Source of the DNA: Chryseobacterium sp.
GTDB lineage: Bacteria > Bacteroidota > Bacteroidia > Flavobacteriales > Weeksellaceae
Reading direction: 5' to 3'
Assembly: GCA_003852805.1 (NCBI GenBank)
Contig: RDDY01000336.1
Coordinates: forward strand, 1 to 20,143
DNA length: 20,143 bases
Shown here in pieces: positions 1-8,527 of the stretch. A model generated the notes under the pieces. The model saw only the letters and a program-made list of their open reading frames with translations. It was not told where the DNA came from and did not search any database. The translations under genes were made by a program, and so were the position numbers. Numbering within the stretch: position 1 is the first letter of the stretch; each line of letters opens with the position of its first letter.

Positions 1-81
1 TTGGTTTTCATAGAAGTGCAGACAGGCTCTTACTTCGGTGAGGACGATATCATCCGGCTGGAGGATGATTATGAGAGGTAG
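1..81 (+). CDS. C-terminal end of a mannose-6-phosphate isomerase / mannose-1-phosphate guanylyltransferase-type cupin (5' truncated)
   Basis: The first 81 bases read in frame 1 as 26 codons and a TAG stop. The peptide contains IEVQTGSYFGEDDIIRLED, very like the last strand of the type II phosphomannose isomerase cupin domain (typical end: EVQ-G-Y-GEDDI-R-ED-YGR). That domain occurs alone or as the C-terminal part of ManC-type GDP-mannose enzymes. The family supplies mannose sugar nucleotides for surface polysaccharides, which fits the glycosyltransferase genes that follow. Only the tail is visible, so a stand-alone isomerase and a bifunctional enzyme cannot be told apart. The gene converges on the minus-strand gene ending at 126, and the 44 bases between them show no convincing terminator. 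Confidence 0.7.
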   Translation: MVFIEVQTGSYFGEDDIIRLEDDYER

Positions 82-125
82 AGCAACAAGAGCTGCTGAA
101 CCGTACAGTCGATCTTCTGCTTGTA

Positions 126-1133
126 TCAGTCTTTCAGCTCCAGAGGGATAAACGGTCCCACATCCAATATATACCTAATCCAATTGTTGAAACTGTATTT
201 GACGTAAATCTCAGGTGCAAGTTCTTTGTAGGGTTTGTTCATGAATTCTTCCAGACCTTCCAGTGAATCATCTTTTAAAATAAAGATATTGTCGGGGTGG
301 TAGAAATCATATTTTGCGACAAGCTCATTGTTGGTGATTAATTTTTTTCGAAAGCCAACGCTCTCAAAACTGCGGAAAGACAGCCCATGATGTATAGGGT
401 TTTTGAAATCCAGCAAATACCGAGCTTCGCGCAACTTGCGCAAATTTTGCTCAAACGAGAAAGCTTCATGAATGATTTTGATCCCATCCGGCGGCGCGGA
501 CATTTTCTTGCCCGGATCAAACAGGTAAATGTCCGGCGAAAAATTATTTTGAGTAAAAAATCTGGCAAGCATTTCTATTTCACGCATTCTGTTTTGAAGA
601 ATAGAGCCTACAAAGAATATATTATCGGTGCTGTTTTCACAACGGCCGGATAGATTGTCAAAATAAAAATTTGTAGCAGGAAAGCAGTTGGAATAGGTTG
701 TCAAATCTCTGCTGTCGAATACGTGGAAACGGTCAAATTCGCAGATTAAATTTTTCGCCAACGGGAAACGATCCATGCCGTCCCACTGATAAGCAACCAT
801 TTTGCCCGCCTTCGCTTTTATTCTTTGCAGCGTATCCGCGCTCAGAAGATCAGGCCGAACGATCAAAGCATAGTCCACGGTAGACAAACTGTCGATAAAA
901 TCATTGTAGTATCGCTCACGGATTATAGCTTTACTGTGAGCTTTATGACGCCTGTCTCCTAGAATGAACTTTTTGTAGCCGTGGATAATAGTGTCAGACA
1001 GCGATATTTTTACATCTTTAACTTCGGGGAGCAGGTAAACCACAAGGCCCATGTGCTCTAAGTTCTCTTTGAAACGATGAGGCAGTTCAAAGTGATAGGG
1101 GACCGCTACAAAAATCTTCTTGCCTTCAAACAT
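126..1133 (-). CDS. Glycosyltransferase-like protein, paralog 1 (YQWDGM family)
   Basis: A 335-aa soluble protein without signal peptide or membrane segment, starting at ATG 1133. It is clearly homologous over its full length to the next gene (1196-2194). Shared blocks are a Rossmann-like N-terminus (KKIFVAVP), YALIVRPD near residue 88, MVAYQWDGMDRFP near residue 112, NFYFD, FFVGS, and a C-terminal GLSFRSFESVGFRKKLITNN followed by DFY.P.NIFI. The last block resembles the donor-binding half of GT-B enzymes of the CgeB / Glyco_trans_1 type, where a hydrophobic-F-E-x-x-G-x-x-K-x-L-I-T-N stretch closes the sugar-nucleotide site. The position beside a GT4 enzyme and a mannose-phosphate cupin suggests polysaccharide or LPS assembly. 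The glycosyltransferase assignment is inferred from fold-like motifs, and the substrate is unknown. It lies 62 bases after its paralog and is probably cotranscribed with it. Confidence 0.6.
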   Translation of the reverse strand: MFEGKKIFVAVPYHFELPHRFKENLEHMGLVVYLLPEVKDVKISLSDTIIHGYKKFILGDRRHKAHSKAIIRERYYNDFIDSLSTVDYALIVRPDLLSADTLQRIKAKAGKMVAYQWDGMDRFPLAKNLICEFDRFHVFDSRDLTTYSNCFPATNFYFDNLSGRCENSTDNIFFVGSILQNRMREIEMLARFFTQNNFSPDIYLFDPGKKMSAPPDGIKIIHEAFSFEQNLRKLREARYLLDFKNPIHHGLSFRSFESVGFRKKLITNNELVAKYDFYHPDNIFILKDDSLEGLEEFMNKPYKELAPEIYVKYSFNNWIRYILDVGPFIPLELKD

Positions 1134-1195
1134 CCTGCATTATTCTTTATAGTGGATAACACTAACTTTGACAGCATCAGCAAAATAGGTGAGGT

Positions 1196-2194
1196 TCATC
1201 CGTTTAAAATTGAATCTATCCAAGAACTGAACGCATACTTTCGGATAATATTTTCATCCACAGGTTGCATTTCGCCATCGATGAAATCTCTGAGTTCTTT
1301 TAGTTGAGCCGGGCTGTTTTCTTTCCAGATGAAAATGTTGGCAGGATTGTAAAAATCCTGTTCTGCAACATCTTTGTTGTTGGTTATTAATTTCTTGCCA
1401 TAACCCAAGGCTTCGAAAACCCTGAAAGACAGGCCGCGGTGCACATCGTTCAAGAAATCCACCACAATATCGCTCCGCAGGACGTGCTCCAGTGCGGTGT
1501 TGTAATCCATGTGTTGGCGAATGAACCGTACATTTTCGTTTTCATTGGAACGGACCACCGAGTCATCGTCAGAATAAATAAAGAACTGTGGTTCTATGCC
1601 GCAATCTTTGAGAAGTTGTGCCATATGGTTGATCGCGTTCATCCTGCGCCGCATATAACTGCCTACAAAAAACGCTGTTTTTTTATCGACGACGGCATTA
1701 GGAATTTTGCGGTCAAAATAAAAATTGCCGGTTAAATTGCGGCCGGGCGCCATATCAACTTTGTCGAAAATATAAAATTTATCAAAATACTTTTCCAGAC
1801 TGTATATTCCGGGAAAGCGGTGCATTCCGTCCCACTGATAAGCTACCAAGGACTGCGTTTTATTCTTGACGAGTTTTACAATATTCGCGGGATAAATATC
1901 TGCTCGGATAAGAAGTGCATACTCTGTCTTTCCTTCGATGTCACGAAGCTTTTCCTCTACGCCTTTTCCATGACGCTTGAATTTAAGGTAATTTTTGTAG
2001 TTCTTATCGCCCAAGAAAGTCTTGTGGATAAAGTTTTTCAGGCGTTCCCCAATGTTCTTGTAGCGGAAAGCATGATCAACATAACTGATGTTGATAACCT
2101 CATAGCCCTGTTCTTCCAAAGCTTTTTCCAAGACTTGGTCCATTCCAAAGCTTTTAGGAAGGCCTAAAATGATTCGTTTTTTGCCTGATGCCAT
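1196..2194 (-). CDS. Glycosyltransferase-like protein, paralog 2 (YQWDGM family)
   Basis: A 332-aa cytoplasmic protein, paralogous to the gene at 126-1133. Matching blocks are KKRIILGLPKSFG at the N-terminus, YALLIRADIYPANIV, LVAYQWDGMHRFP, NFYFDRKIPN, FFVGSYMRRRMN, GLSFRVFEALGYGKKLITNN and DFYNPANIFIWKE. The ATG at 2194 (protein MASGKKRI) is chosen over an in-frame TTG at 2203, because that TTG is the end of a TATATTTG promoter element on the same strand. The fold is probably GT-B-like, with the C-terminal half carrying the nucleotide-sugar site. Acceptor and donor are unknown. It is transcribed divergently from the GT4 gene, only 40 bases separating the two start codons, so the pair probably belongs to one polysaccharide gene set. 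Confidence 0.6.
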   Translation of the reverse strand: MASGKKRIILGLPKSFGMDQVLEKALEEQGYEVINISYVDHAFRYKNIGERLKNFIHKTFLGDKNYKNYLKFKRHGKGVEEKLRDIEGKTEYALLIRADIYPANIVKLVKNKTQSLVAYQWDGMHRFPGIYSLEKYFDKFYIFDKVDMAPGRNLTGNFYFDRKIPNAVVDKKTAFFVGSYMRRRMNAINHMAQLLKDCGIEPQFFIYSDDDSVVRSNENENVRFIRQHMDYNTALEHVLRSDIVVDFLNDVHRGLSFRVFEALGYGKKLITNNKDVAEQDFYNPANIFIWKENSPAQLKELRDFIDGEMQPVDENIIRKYAFSSWIDSILNG

Positions 2195-2200
2195 TCGCTG

Positions 2201-2208
2201 CAAATATA
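2201..2208 (-). promoter_or_regulatory. Bacteroidota -7 element TATATTTG for the 2194 gene
   Basis: The minus strand reads TATATTTG, a match to TAnnTTTG. It ends 7 bases before the ATG at 2194, so transcription would begin at or next to the start codon. No clear -33 TTG element is seen at the usual spacing. Confidence 0.55.
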
Positions 2209-2222
2209 ATTATACATTTTGA

Positions 2223-2230
2223 TACATTTG
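2223..2230 (+). promoter_or_regulatory. Bacteroidota -7 element TACATTTG for the GT4 gene
   Basis: TACATTTG matches TAnnTTTG and ends 4 bases before the GTG start at 2235. It faces away from the minus-strand element at 2201-2208, which makes a compact divergent promoter pair. No -33 match is visible at the usual spacing. Confidence 0.5.
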
Positions 2231-2234
2231 CAGG

Positions 2235-3296
2235 GTGGACGCCAAGGTAATAGTAGATTTAGAGCGGTTGCGCTACCCGAATACCGGTCTGGCAGAAGTG
2301 GCTGCCGGCTTGTACAGCGGCTTGACAGAAATGGAATTTCCTGCGATTTTTTACGGTAGCCGCAGCGAAGTTTTTAAAACGCAACTCAGCTGGCACAACA
2401 TTCATCGTTTTTGGCATCCGCTGCCGTCTTCTGCCAAACTTGTTCACATTCTCCACCAAGGCAGTTCTTATTTTCCAAATACTCGCGGCATAAAGAAAAT
2501 TGTAACACTGCATGATTTAAACTTCCTGCACGAGAATATTGCCGAGGTCAAAAAGAAAAAAATTATAAAAAGCATCCGCCGGAATATGGATGATGCCGAC
2601 TATGTGGTTTGCATTTCAGAGTTCGTCAAGAATGACTATCTACAAAACCGGCACTTGTTTGACCCAAAACCATCGCAAGAAATTAAAGTTATCCACAACG
2701 GACTGCGTTTTCCCGATACAGGCTCGAAGTTAGCGCTGACGAAATACGGTTTTCTCGAAGGGAAGAAATACTTCCTGAACATCGGTGTGCTCTTCCCAAA
2801 GAAAAACCAAGTGAGCATTCTCCGAGCGCTTACTTTTTTGGAAGAAGATCTGGTATTGGTGGTGTCTGCCGGCAAGAGCGAATACGAGGCAGAAATACTA
2901 CGATACATAAAAAAGAATAAGCTCGAGGACAGGGTGCATATTCTTAGGAATATTACCGATGAGGATAAGTATGCGCTAATCCGTAATTGCGAAGCTTTAC
3001 TGCATCCATCCCTGGCTGAGGGCTTTGGAATCCCACCGATCGAAGCAATGTATTTTGGCAAGCCGGTCTTCTTATCCAAGCTTACCAGTCTGCCTGAAAT
3101 AGGCGGAACACATGCTTTTTATTTTGAAGACTTCACTCCTGAAAACATGGCGGCCGTCATAAGAACCGGCCTTGGAAAGTACAATGCCCAACCCGAAATG
3201 TACAAACAAATCAAGGATTGGGCAATGCAGTTTGATTATCGAAAGATGACCGCAAATTACGTGCGGCTCTATCAAGAAGTTCTTAGTTCTTCTTAA
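2235..3296 (+). CDS. Glycosyltransferase family 4 (GT-B, group 1)
   Basis: A 353-aa protein with the layout of GT4 retaining glycosyltransferases. An N-terminal acceptor domain begins [15 protein letters not shown] and includes [11 protein letters not shown]; the linker contains IHNGL. The C-terminal donor domain has [13 protein letters not shown] and the E-x7-E signature in [19 protein letters not shown], which binds the sugar-nucleotide ribose and phosphates. There is no signal peptide or membrane helix, so it acts at the cytoplasmic face. GTG at 2235 is the only plausible start: the frame is closed by TGA at 2220 and the first residues fit family members. The sugar is unknown; mannose or a similar hexose is guessed from the neighbouring cupin. 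Its 3' end overlaps the convergent rocD gene by 14 bases. Confidence 0.88.
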   Translation: MDAKVIVDLERLRYPNTGLAEVAAGLYSGLTEMEFPAIFYGSRSEVFKTQLSWHNIHRFWHPLPSSAKLVHILHQGSSYFPNTRGIKKIVTLHDLNFLHENIAEVKKKKIIKSIRRNMDDADYVVCISEFVKNDYLQNRHLFDPKPSQEIKVIHNGLRFPDTGSKLALTKYGFLEGKKYFLNIGVLFPKKNQVSILRALTFLEEDLVLVVSAGKSEYEAEILRYIKKNKLEDRVHILRNITDEDKYALIRNCEALLHPSLAEGFGIPPIEAMYFGKPVFLSKLTSLPEIGGTHAFYFEDFTPENMAAVIRTGLGKYNAQPEMYKQIKDWAMQFDYRKMTANYVRLYQEVLSSS

Positions 3297-4521
3297 ACTC
3301 CTCCACCGTCTTACGGATAATCCCGACGCAGTCCATCAGCTGCTCCTCGGTAATAACCAATGGTGGCGCCAAACGAATGATGTTGCCGTGGGTCGGCTTT
3401 GCCAGAAGGCCGTTGTCGCGCAGTTTGAGGCACAGGTCCCAAGCGGTTGTACTTTCCGGTGTGTCATTGATCAGGATAGCGTTGAGCAAGCCTTTGCCAC
3501 GGATGCCGGCAATCAGCGGAAATTCATCAACTATTTTCTGCATTTCCTCTCTGAAAAGCTTGCCGAGATCATCGGCTTTTTCGGATAAGTTTTCTTCTTC
3601 TACCACATCCAAAGCCGCTATGGCAACGGCACAAGCCAACGGATTGCCACCGAAAGTGGAGCCGTGCTGGCCGGGACGAATAACGCCCATGATATTATCG
3701 TTGGCCAAGGCTGCAGAGACAGGATACATTCCGCCCGAGAGGGCTTTGCCCAAAACGAGAATGTCGGGTTGAACGTCTTCATGTCGGCAGGCGATCAGTT
3801 TCCCTGTGCGTGCAATGCCGGTCTGCACCTCATCGGCAATGAAAAGTACATTGTGATTTTTACACAGGTCGGCGCATTTTTTCAGGTAGCCGTCATCGGG
3901 CACATAAACCCCTGCCTCGCCTTGGATCGGTTCTACCAAGAAAGCTGCAATATCGGATGAATCGGCTGTCAACACTTCTTCCAAAGCAGCCGCATCGTTA
4001 TACGGGATGCGGATGAAACCGGGTGTGAACGGGCCGTAATTGCTGTTGGCATCGGGGTCGTTGGAGAACGAAACAATGGTAGTGGTACGACCATGAAAGT
4101 TGTTTTCGCAAACGATGATTTTTGCGCGGTTCTCTGCAATGCCTTTTACCTCATACGCCCACTTGCGCGCAATCTTTACGGCAGTTTCCACCGCTTCGGC
4201 ACCGCTGTTCATCGGCAATACTTTGTCGTAGCCGAACAGCTTGGTTACTTTTTCTTCGTAAGGCCCGAGGCTGGAATTGTAAAATGCACGGGAGGTCAAA
4301 CTCAGCGTCTGCGCTTGGTCGGTCATCGCTTTTACGATTTTAGGATGCGAATGACCTTGGTTGACAGCGGAGTAGGCGGAGAGAAAGTCGTAATACTTCT
4401 TGCCTTCCACATCCCAAACATATACGCCTTCGCCTTTTTCCAAAACCACGGGCAGCGGATGATAATTGTGTGCGCCGTGTCTTTCTTCTAAGTCAATATA
4501 ATATTGTGAATCTCTTGTCAT
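3283..4521 (-). CDS. rocD: Ornithine--oxo-acid aminotransferase
   Basis: A 412-aa PLP-dependent class III aminotransferase. It moves the delta-amino group of ornithine to 2-oxoglutarate, giving glutamate-5-semialdehyde and glutamate, and links arginine/ornithine breakdown to proline and glutamate. Seen directly: an N-terminus typical of the family ([20 protein letters not shown]), [17 protein letters not shown] for phosphate binding, [14 protein letters not shown] with the PLP-ring Asp, and the Schiff-base lysine in [15 protein letters not shown] (Lys259). Length and motifs match OAT rather than acetylornithine aminotransferase. It begins 45 bases after accC, beyond a strong terminator, so it is probably expressed separately, although no clear TAnnTTTG promoter is seen in that gap. 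The 3' end overlaps the GT4 gene. Confidence 0.93.
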   Translation of the reverse strand: MTRDSQYYIDLEERHGAHNYHPLPVVLEKGEGVYVWDVEGKKYYDFLSAYSAVNQGHSHPKIVKAMTDQAQTLSLTSRAFYNSSLGPYEEKVTKLFGYDKVLPMNSGAEAVETAVKIARKWAYEVKGIAENRAKIIVCENNFHGRTTTIVSFSNDPDANSNYGPFTPGFIRIPYNDAAALEEVLTADSSDIAAFLVEPIQGEAGVYVPDDGYLKKCADLCKNHNVLFIADEVQTGIARTGKLIACRHEDVQPDILVLGKALSGGMYPVSAALANDNIMGVIRPGQHGSTFGGNPLACAVAIAALDVVEEENLSEKADDLGKLFREEMQKIVDEFPLIAGIRGKGLLNAILINDTPESTTAWDLCLKLRDNGLLAKPTHGNIIRLAPPLVITEEQLMDCVGIIRKTVEEFKKN

Positions 4522-4536
4522 CTATTATGGATCTAT

Positions 4537-4560
4537 AAAAAAGGCTGCCCGCAGACAGCC
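4537..4560 (-). terminator. Intrinsic terminator after accC
   Basis: On the minus strand GGCTGTC-TGCG-GGCAGCC forms a 7-bp stem (one G-U pair) followed directly by TTTTTT (4542-4537). It lies just beyond the accC stop and before the rocD start, so it should end the accB-accC transcript. Confidence 0.82.
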
Positions 4561-4566
4561 AATGGT

Positions 4567-5925
4567 TTATACAATATTCTCGTAGCTTCTGTCGGGGACG
4601 AAGCTTTCCATGAATTTTGTGGTGTAGTTTCCTTCGACGAAGTCGGGGTCTTCCAGCAATTGTCGATGAAACGGAACGGTAGTTTTCACGCCTTCTATGT
4701 AGAATTCTTCCAGTGCGCGCTTCATCTTGCAGATCGCCTCTTCGCGTGTCTGCGCGGTGGTAATCAACTTAGCGATCATCGAATCGTAGTTCGGCGGAAT
4801 GGCATATCCTGTATAAACATGCGTGTCCACACGGATGCCGTGGCCGCCCGGAATGTTCAACCCTTTGATTACGCCCGGTGACGGACGGAAATCTGCATAC
4901 GGATCTTCCGCGTTGATGCGGCATTCTATGGAATGGAGTTTCGGGTAATGGTTGACTCCCGAAATCGGCGTGCCCGCTGCCAGCAGAATCTGCTCACGGA
5001 TCAGGTCGTAGTCGATTACCTGCTCAGTAATCGGGTGTTCTACCTGAATCCGCGTATTCATCTCCATGAAGTAGAAGTTGCGGTGCTTGTCTACCAAGAA
5101 CTCGATGGTGCCCACCCCTTCATAGCCAATATACTCTGCAGCGCGCACGGCAGCATCGCCCATGGCTTCGCGCAGTTCAGGCGTCATAAACGGTGACGGC
5201 GTCTCTTCCAGCAGCTTTTGGTTGCGGCGCTGAATTGAGCAGTCGCGCTCTGAGAGGTGGCATGCCTTGCCGTATTGGTCGCCCGCAACTTGGATTTCGA
5301 TATGGCGCGGCTCCTCTATGAGTTTTTCCATATACATACCGCCGTTGCCGAAAGCGGCTACGGCTTCTTGGATGGCAGAATCCCAATGATCTTTCAGGTC
5401 TTCCTCTTTCCACACGGCGCGCATGCCTTTTCCGCCGCCGCCTGCTGTGGCTTTTATCATCACCGGATAGCCGATTTCTTTGGCGATTTTGGCAGCTTCT
5501 TCGTAAGAGCCTATCAAGCCGTCAGAACCCGGAACGCACGGGATGCCCGCCTCTTTCATGGTAGCCTTGGCCGTGGCCTTGTCGCCCATTTTTTCAATCT
5601 GTTCCGGCGTGGCACCGATGAATTTTATACCGTTCTTGGCACAGATGCGCGAGAAGTTTGCATTTTCTGAAAGGAAGCCGTACCCCGGGTGGATGGCGTC
5701 TGCATTGGTAATTTCCGCAGCAGCTATAATGTTGGGGATTTTCAGGTAAGAATCTTTGCTGGGCGCAGGGCCGATGCACACGGCCTCATCTGCAAAACGC
5801 ACATGCAGGCTGTTTTTGTCTGCGGTGCTGTATACCGCCACCGTTTTGATGCCCATCTCCTTACACGTACGCAATACGCGCATGGCGATCTCACCCCGGT
5901 TGGCGATTAGTATTTTGTTGAACAT
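4567..5925 (-). CDS. accC: Acetyl-CoA carboxylase, biotin carboxylase subunit
   Basis: A 452-aa biotin carboxylase, close to the usual 445-455 aa. It uses ATP and bicarbonate to carboxylate biotin carried on AccB, the first half-reaction of malonyl-CoA and fatty acid synthesis. Domains in order: N-terminal biotin carboxylase domain ([18 protein letters not shown]), the ATP-grasp core with the glycine loop [11 protein letters not shown] near residues 160-170, and the active site in [15 protein letters not shown], then the C-terminal domain with ECRINAEDP and FRPSPG. All key residues look intact. It follows accB after 67 bases and ends at a strong terminator. The missing AccA/AccD partners must be elsewhere. 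A propionyl-CoA carboxylase subunit is less likely, given the short length and the accB neighbour. Confidence 0.96.
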   Translation of the reverse strand: MFNKILIANRGEIAMRVLRTCKEMGIKTVAVYSTADKNSLHVRFADEAVCIGPAPSKDSYLKIPNIIAAAEITNADAIHPGYGFLSENANFSRICAKNGIKFIGATPEQIEKMGDKATAKATMKEAGIPCVPGSDGLIGSYEEAAKIAKEIGYPVMIKATAGGGGKGMRAVWKEEDLKDHWDSAIQEAVAAFGNGGMYMEKLIEEPRHIEIQVAGDQYGKACHLSERDCSIQRRNQKLLEETPSPFMTPELREAMGDAAVRAAEYIGYEGVGTIEFLVDKHRNFYFMEMNTRIQVEHPITEQVIDYDLIREQILLAAGTPISGVNHYPKLHSIECRINAEDPYADFRPSPGVIKGLNIPGGHGIRVDTHVYTGYAIPPNYDSMIAKLITTAQTREEAICKMKRALEEFYIEGVKTTVPFHRQLLEDPDFVEGNYTTKFMESFVPDRSYENIV

Positions 5926-5992
5926 AATTTAATTAGTTAATCAGATAGTGAGGGTCAGACGTTAGACTTGGTCATCTAATTTCTAACTAAAC

Positions 5993-6475
5993 TTATGACG
6001 GATCTACCAAGAAAAGGGGCTGATCATATTCTACAGGGGATGCATCATCCACCAATATTTTCACGATTTTGCCGGATACTTCGGACTCGATCTGGTTGAA
6101 CAACTTCATCGCTTCAATAACGCAAACCACAGTACCGCTTTTTACGTCATCACCCACGTTAATAAATGAAGGCTTGTCCGGAGACGGTTTTCTGTAGAAC
6201 GTGCCGATCATCGGAGATTTGATTGCCACATATTTGCTTTCGTCTTCAGCATTGCCGGCGGCAGGTGCCTCGGGCTGTGCCTGCTGTGCTTGCGGTGCCG
6301 CAGGCAGTTGTGCAGGGGCGGCCATCACTTGGTGCTGTTGTGGGACGAATGTTATTCCTTCTGTTTCAGACTGAGTTTTGATGTTGATTTCAAAGTCTTT
6401 GGTTTTGTATTTAACCTCCGATACACCGGCTTTGGCAACAAATCTGATCAGATTCTGAATGTCTTTTATATCCAT
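5993..6475 (-). CDS. accB: Acetyl-CoA carboxylase, biotin carboxyl carrier protein
   Basis: A 160-aa BCCP starting at ATG 6475 (MDIKDIQNLIRFV), the usual family start. An earlier in-frame start at 6529 would add a hydrophobic stretch overlapping the upstream terminator and is rejected. The N-terminal segment (about 1-45) is followed by an Ala/Pro/Gln-rich flexible linker (about 50-75) and a biotinyl domain (about 80-160). The biotin attachment motif is VIEAMKLFNQIESE, with Lys124 as the biotinylated residue; the preceding SPMIGTFYRKPSPDKP is the conserved thumb region. It carries carboxybiotin between AccC and the carboxyltransferase. It is cotranscribed with accC. A TATCTTTG element 23 bases upstream suggests its own promoter, separate from rpmF. 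Confidence 0.95.
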   Translation of the reverse strand: MDIKDIQNLIRFVAKAGVSEVKYKTKDFEINIKTQSETEGITFVPQQHQVMAAPAQLPAAPQAQQAQPEAPAAGNAEDESKYVAIKSPMIGTFYRKPSPDKPSFINVGDDVKSGTVVCVIEAMKLFNQIESEVSGKIVKILVDDASPVEYDQPLFLVDPS

Positions 6476-6498
6476 GGATGATAAATTTTTTAAGGTTT

Positions 6499-6506
6499 CA
6501 AAGATA
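6499..6506 (-). promoter_or_regulatory. -7 element TATCTTTG upstream of accB
   Basis: TATCTTTG on the minus strand matches TAnnTTTG and lies 23 bases before the accB ATG, just downstream of the rpmF terminator. A good -33 element at the normal distance is not evident. Confidence 0.5.
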
Positions 6507-6520
6507 ACAATTATACAATA

Positions 6521-6553
6521 AAAAACCATTCAATCCATAAGATTGAATGGTTT
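6521..6553 (-). terminator. Intrinsic terminator after rpmF
   Basis: On the minus strand a perfect 13-bp stem, AAACCATTCAATC / GATTGAATGGTTT, with loop TTATG is followed by a T-run (TTTTTATTG, T-rich part shared with the stem end). It lies 38 bases after the rpmF stop, separating DUF177-rpmF from accB-accC. Confidence 0.85.
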
Positions 6554-6590
6554 CTATATCTTTAAAGAGCTGATTTCCTTGTGGGTTATC

Positions 6591-6794
6591 TCAGTTCTCT
6601 TCTGCTGTTTCTACTTCTTTCTCCATTACCACTTTGCCTCGGTAATAAAGTTTGCCTTCGTGCCAATGCGCTCTGTGGAAAAGGTGAAGCTCTCCGGTAG
6701 CAGCATCCTTCGCCAGTTGCGGAACGGCTGCCTTGTAGTGGGTTCTTCTTTTATCTCTTCTCGTCGCAGACTGTCTTCTTTTAGGATGTGCCAT
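6591..6794 (-). CDS. rpmF: Large ribosomal subunit protein bL32
   Basis: A 67-aa basic protein beginning [20 protein letters not shown], the characteristic start of bacterial L32. A middle [18 protein letters not shown] follows, with an acidic tail. It is a structural component of the 50S subunit near the peptidyl transferase region. The zinc-binding cysteine pairs of some L32 proteins are absent, so this is the cysteine-free form. It starts 29 bases after the DUF177 gene, the very widely conserved yceD-rpmF pairing, and ends before a strong terminator. Confidence 0.96.
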   Translation of the reverse strand: MAHPKRRQSATRRDKRRTHYKAAVPQLAKDAATGELHLFHRAHWHEGKLYYRGKVVMEKEVETAEEN

Positions 6795-6823
6795 TGTCTG
6801 TTGTTTTATTTAATAATTAAATT

Positions 6824-7357
6824 CTAATTCTCTTTCTTCAGTTTGTTCAGTGCCGCCCATCTCGGGTCGATGTCTGCGGGTGTTTCCGCCGCTTCCTCCG
6901 ATTCTTCACCGGGGCTGTATCTTTCCAGCAAGTCTAGATCTTCATCTGTCACGTCGGGCGAAACTTTTTTCATAGGTATCGCCAGAAGAGCCGCTTCGTA
7001 GATCTGCTGAGCGATGTTTACCTCTGTCTCGCCGTGGGGCAGGGTGATGATTTCCTCATTGCTGTCATCGTATTCTTCACCGAATTTAACCAAGATATTC
7101 ACGCCGTTTTCAACGGGTTGTAAAAACTGTCGGCCTGTGATGTCACACGCCAACGATACCTCACCTTCTACCCGGATGGTCATTTCCAGAAAGGTGGAGT
7201 GTTTGTCCACTGCGGCTGTTGCCTGCAATTTTGCGTCGCAAAAATCCGGCTCGGTGTCGAAAAGATCAAAGAACTCCTGTGTTATATCGAAGTCAAACTC
7301 ATGCTTTCCGTTTTTTAAACCGCCGAAAGCAATGTTGTAATTCTTTATTCTGTCCAT
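6824..7357 (-). CDS. DUF177 (YceD-like) protein
   Basis: A 177-aa protein of the DUF177/YceD family, recognised by its acidic character, the central CDITGRQFLQPVENGVNILV block (a C-x-C-x-R-like core in other lineages; here a single Cys), and its place directly before rpmF. Family members are linked to 23S rRNA accumulation and ribosome assembly in E. coli and plants; that role here is by family only. ATG 7357 (MDRIKNYNIAFGGLKNG) is chosen, because the longer TTG start at 7372 coincides with the TTTG of a promoter element. The C-terminus (EESEEAAETPADIDPRWAAL) is the usual acidic tail ending in a DPRW-A-L motif. It should be cotranscribed with rpmF. Confidence 0.88.
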   Translation of the reverse strand: MDRIKNYNIAFGGLKNGKHEFDFDITQEFFDLFDTEPDFCDAKLQATAAVDKHSTFLEMTIRVEGEVSLACDITGRQFLQPVENGVNILVKFGEEYDDSNEEIITLPHGETEVNIAQQIYEAALLAIPMKKVSPDVTDEDLDLLERYSPGEESEEAAETPADIDPRWAALNKLKKEN

Positions 7358-7369
7358 AAAAATGGTGTG

Positions 7370-7399
7370 CAAAAATAATCTATTTTTTTTAGATTACAA
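7370..7399 (-). promoter_or_regulatory. Bacteroidota promoter for DUF177-rpmF
   Basis: The minus strand shows TTG (7399-7397), 19 bases, then TATTTTTG (7377-7370), a good -33/-7 pair. The -7 element ends 12 bases before the chosen ATG at 7357. The promoter lies in the gap after the pdxA stop at 7405. Confidence 0.7.
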
Positions 7400-7404
7400 A
7401 AGAT

Positions 7405-8493
7405 CTACTCGCTTTCTGCCGGTAAATCCTCGTCTCTGTTGTTTTCTTTGTAGGATCTGCGTGGCCGCAGACGGTTGCTGTACAGTTCTGCATTCTCCGT
7501 TCGGTTCAGGAAAATACGGATTCCGGCAAACACGGCTTCTTCAAAGGAAGTGGCATCTGCCAGGTTTTTCCCGGCAATGTCATAGGCTACGCCGTGATCG
7601 GGCGAGGTGCGTACAAAAGGCAAGCCCGCAGTATAATTGACGCCCAGCTCATAAGCCAAGGTCTTGAATGGCGTCAACCCTTGATCGTGATACATGGCAA
7701 GAACTGCATCGAAGGCCGAATATTTTTCGGGTTGGAAGAAACTGTCCGCCGGGTAGGGGCCGAAGGTTAAGATTCCGTCGTCAAAGAGTTCGCGAATTAC
7801 CGGTGAAATAATGGTCTGCTCCTCGGTGCCGATGGTGCCGCCGTCTCCCGCGTGGGGGTTTAACCCCAAAACGGCGATTTTCGGTTTCTCTACCGAGAAG
7901 TCCTCTTTCAGACAACGGTTCAACAATCTGATTTGCTTCTTGAGTTTTTCCGCATTGATCTGACCGGCGACCTCGGCTACCGGAATGTGGTGCGTGGAAA
8001 CGGCTACCTTCAGATCATCGGAAATCATGAACATCAGTCCTTTCTTGCCTGCGCATTTCTCCAAATACTCGGTGTGGCCGGTGAATGGGAAACCCTCGCG
8101 GATCATTTCGTCTTTATTGATGGGTGCCGTCACCAAGAGGTCCACTTCACCGTTTTGCAGCGCGCCCATGGCTGCTTCCAGAGATTGTATGGCGAATTGT
8201 GTGGAAGCCTGTGTCGGCTTACCAAAATCTACCATGACATTGTCCGCCGATAGATTCACAATATTGATCTTGCCCGCCTGTGCTTGCGTGGCAGAGTCGA
8301 TAATGTGATAATTCTGATTGATCTTGAAGACGTTTTTCTGGTAGGCGAACAACTTGGCCGGTGAGAAGATAACAGGAGTGAAGAAATCGGTCATTGCTTT
8401 GTCACGCAGCGTTTTGATGATGATCTCCGGTCCTATTCCGTTGTAGTCGCCAATGGATATGCCGACCTTTACTCTCTGTTGTTTCGCACTCAT
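7405..8493 (-). CDS. pdxA: 4-hydroxythreonine-4-phosphate dehydrogenase
   Basis: A 362-aa PdxA. It oxidises 4-phosphohydroxy-L-threonine with NAD; the product decarboxylates and enters pyridoxal phosphate synthesis (DXP-dependent route with PdxJ). Seen: KVGISIGDYNGIGPEIIIK at the N-terminus, VTAPINKDEM, and three metal-binding histidine motifs, TGHTEYL, LGLNPHAGDGG and AMYHDQGL, with the C-terminal RTSPDHGVAYDIAG substrate loop. It is slightly longer than the E. coli enzyme (about 330 aa), with an extra charged C-terminal tail after residue 340. It starts 59 bases from the divergent riboflavin synthase gene, and both genes serve cofactor synthesis. A promoter for DUF177-rpmF follows its stop, so downstream genes need not depend on it. 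Confidence 0.95.
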   Translation of the reverse strand: MSAKQQRVKVGISIGDYNGIGPEIIIKTLRDKAMTDFFTPVIFSPAKLFAYQKNVFKINQNYHIIDSATQAQAGKINIVNLSADNVMVDFGKPTQASTQFAIQSLEAAMGALQNGEVDLLVTAPINKDEMIREGFPFTGHTEYLEKCAGKKGLMFMISDDLKVAVSTHHIPVAEVAGQINAEKLKKQIRLLNRCLKEDFSVEKPKIAVLGLNPHAGDGGTIGTEEQTIISPVIRELFDDGILTFGPYPADSFFQPEKYSAFDAVLAMYHDQGLTPFKTLAYELGVNYTAGLPFVRTSPDHGVAYDIAGKNLADATSFEEAVFAGIRIFLNRTENAELYSNRLRPRRSYKENNRDEDLPAESE

Positions 8494-8498
8494 TTTAC

Positions 8499-8506
8499 TA
8501 TCTTTG
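8499..8506 (+). promoter_or_regulatory. -7 element TATCTTTG for the ribE operon
   Basis: TATCTTTG lies 46 bases before the ribE ATG. A TTG at 8479-8481, 17 bases upstream, could be the -33 element; it falls inside the start of divergent pdxA. Confidence 0.6.
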
Positions 8507-8527
8507 GTAGCTTATTTTTTCAAAAGA

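Noticed and set aside
5926..5992. Short inverted repeat GTTAGA ... TCTAAC between accB and accC
   Set aside because: Six-base arms in AT-rich sequence without a T-run; it could easily arise by chance and there is no reason to expect termination inside accBC.
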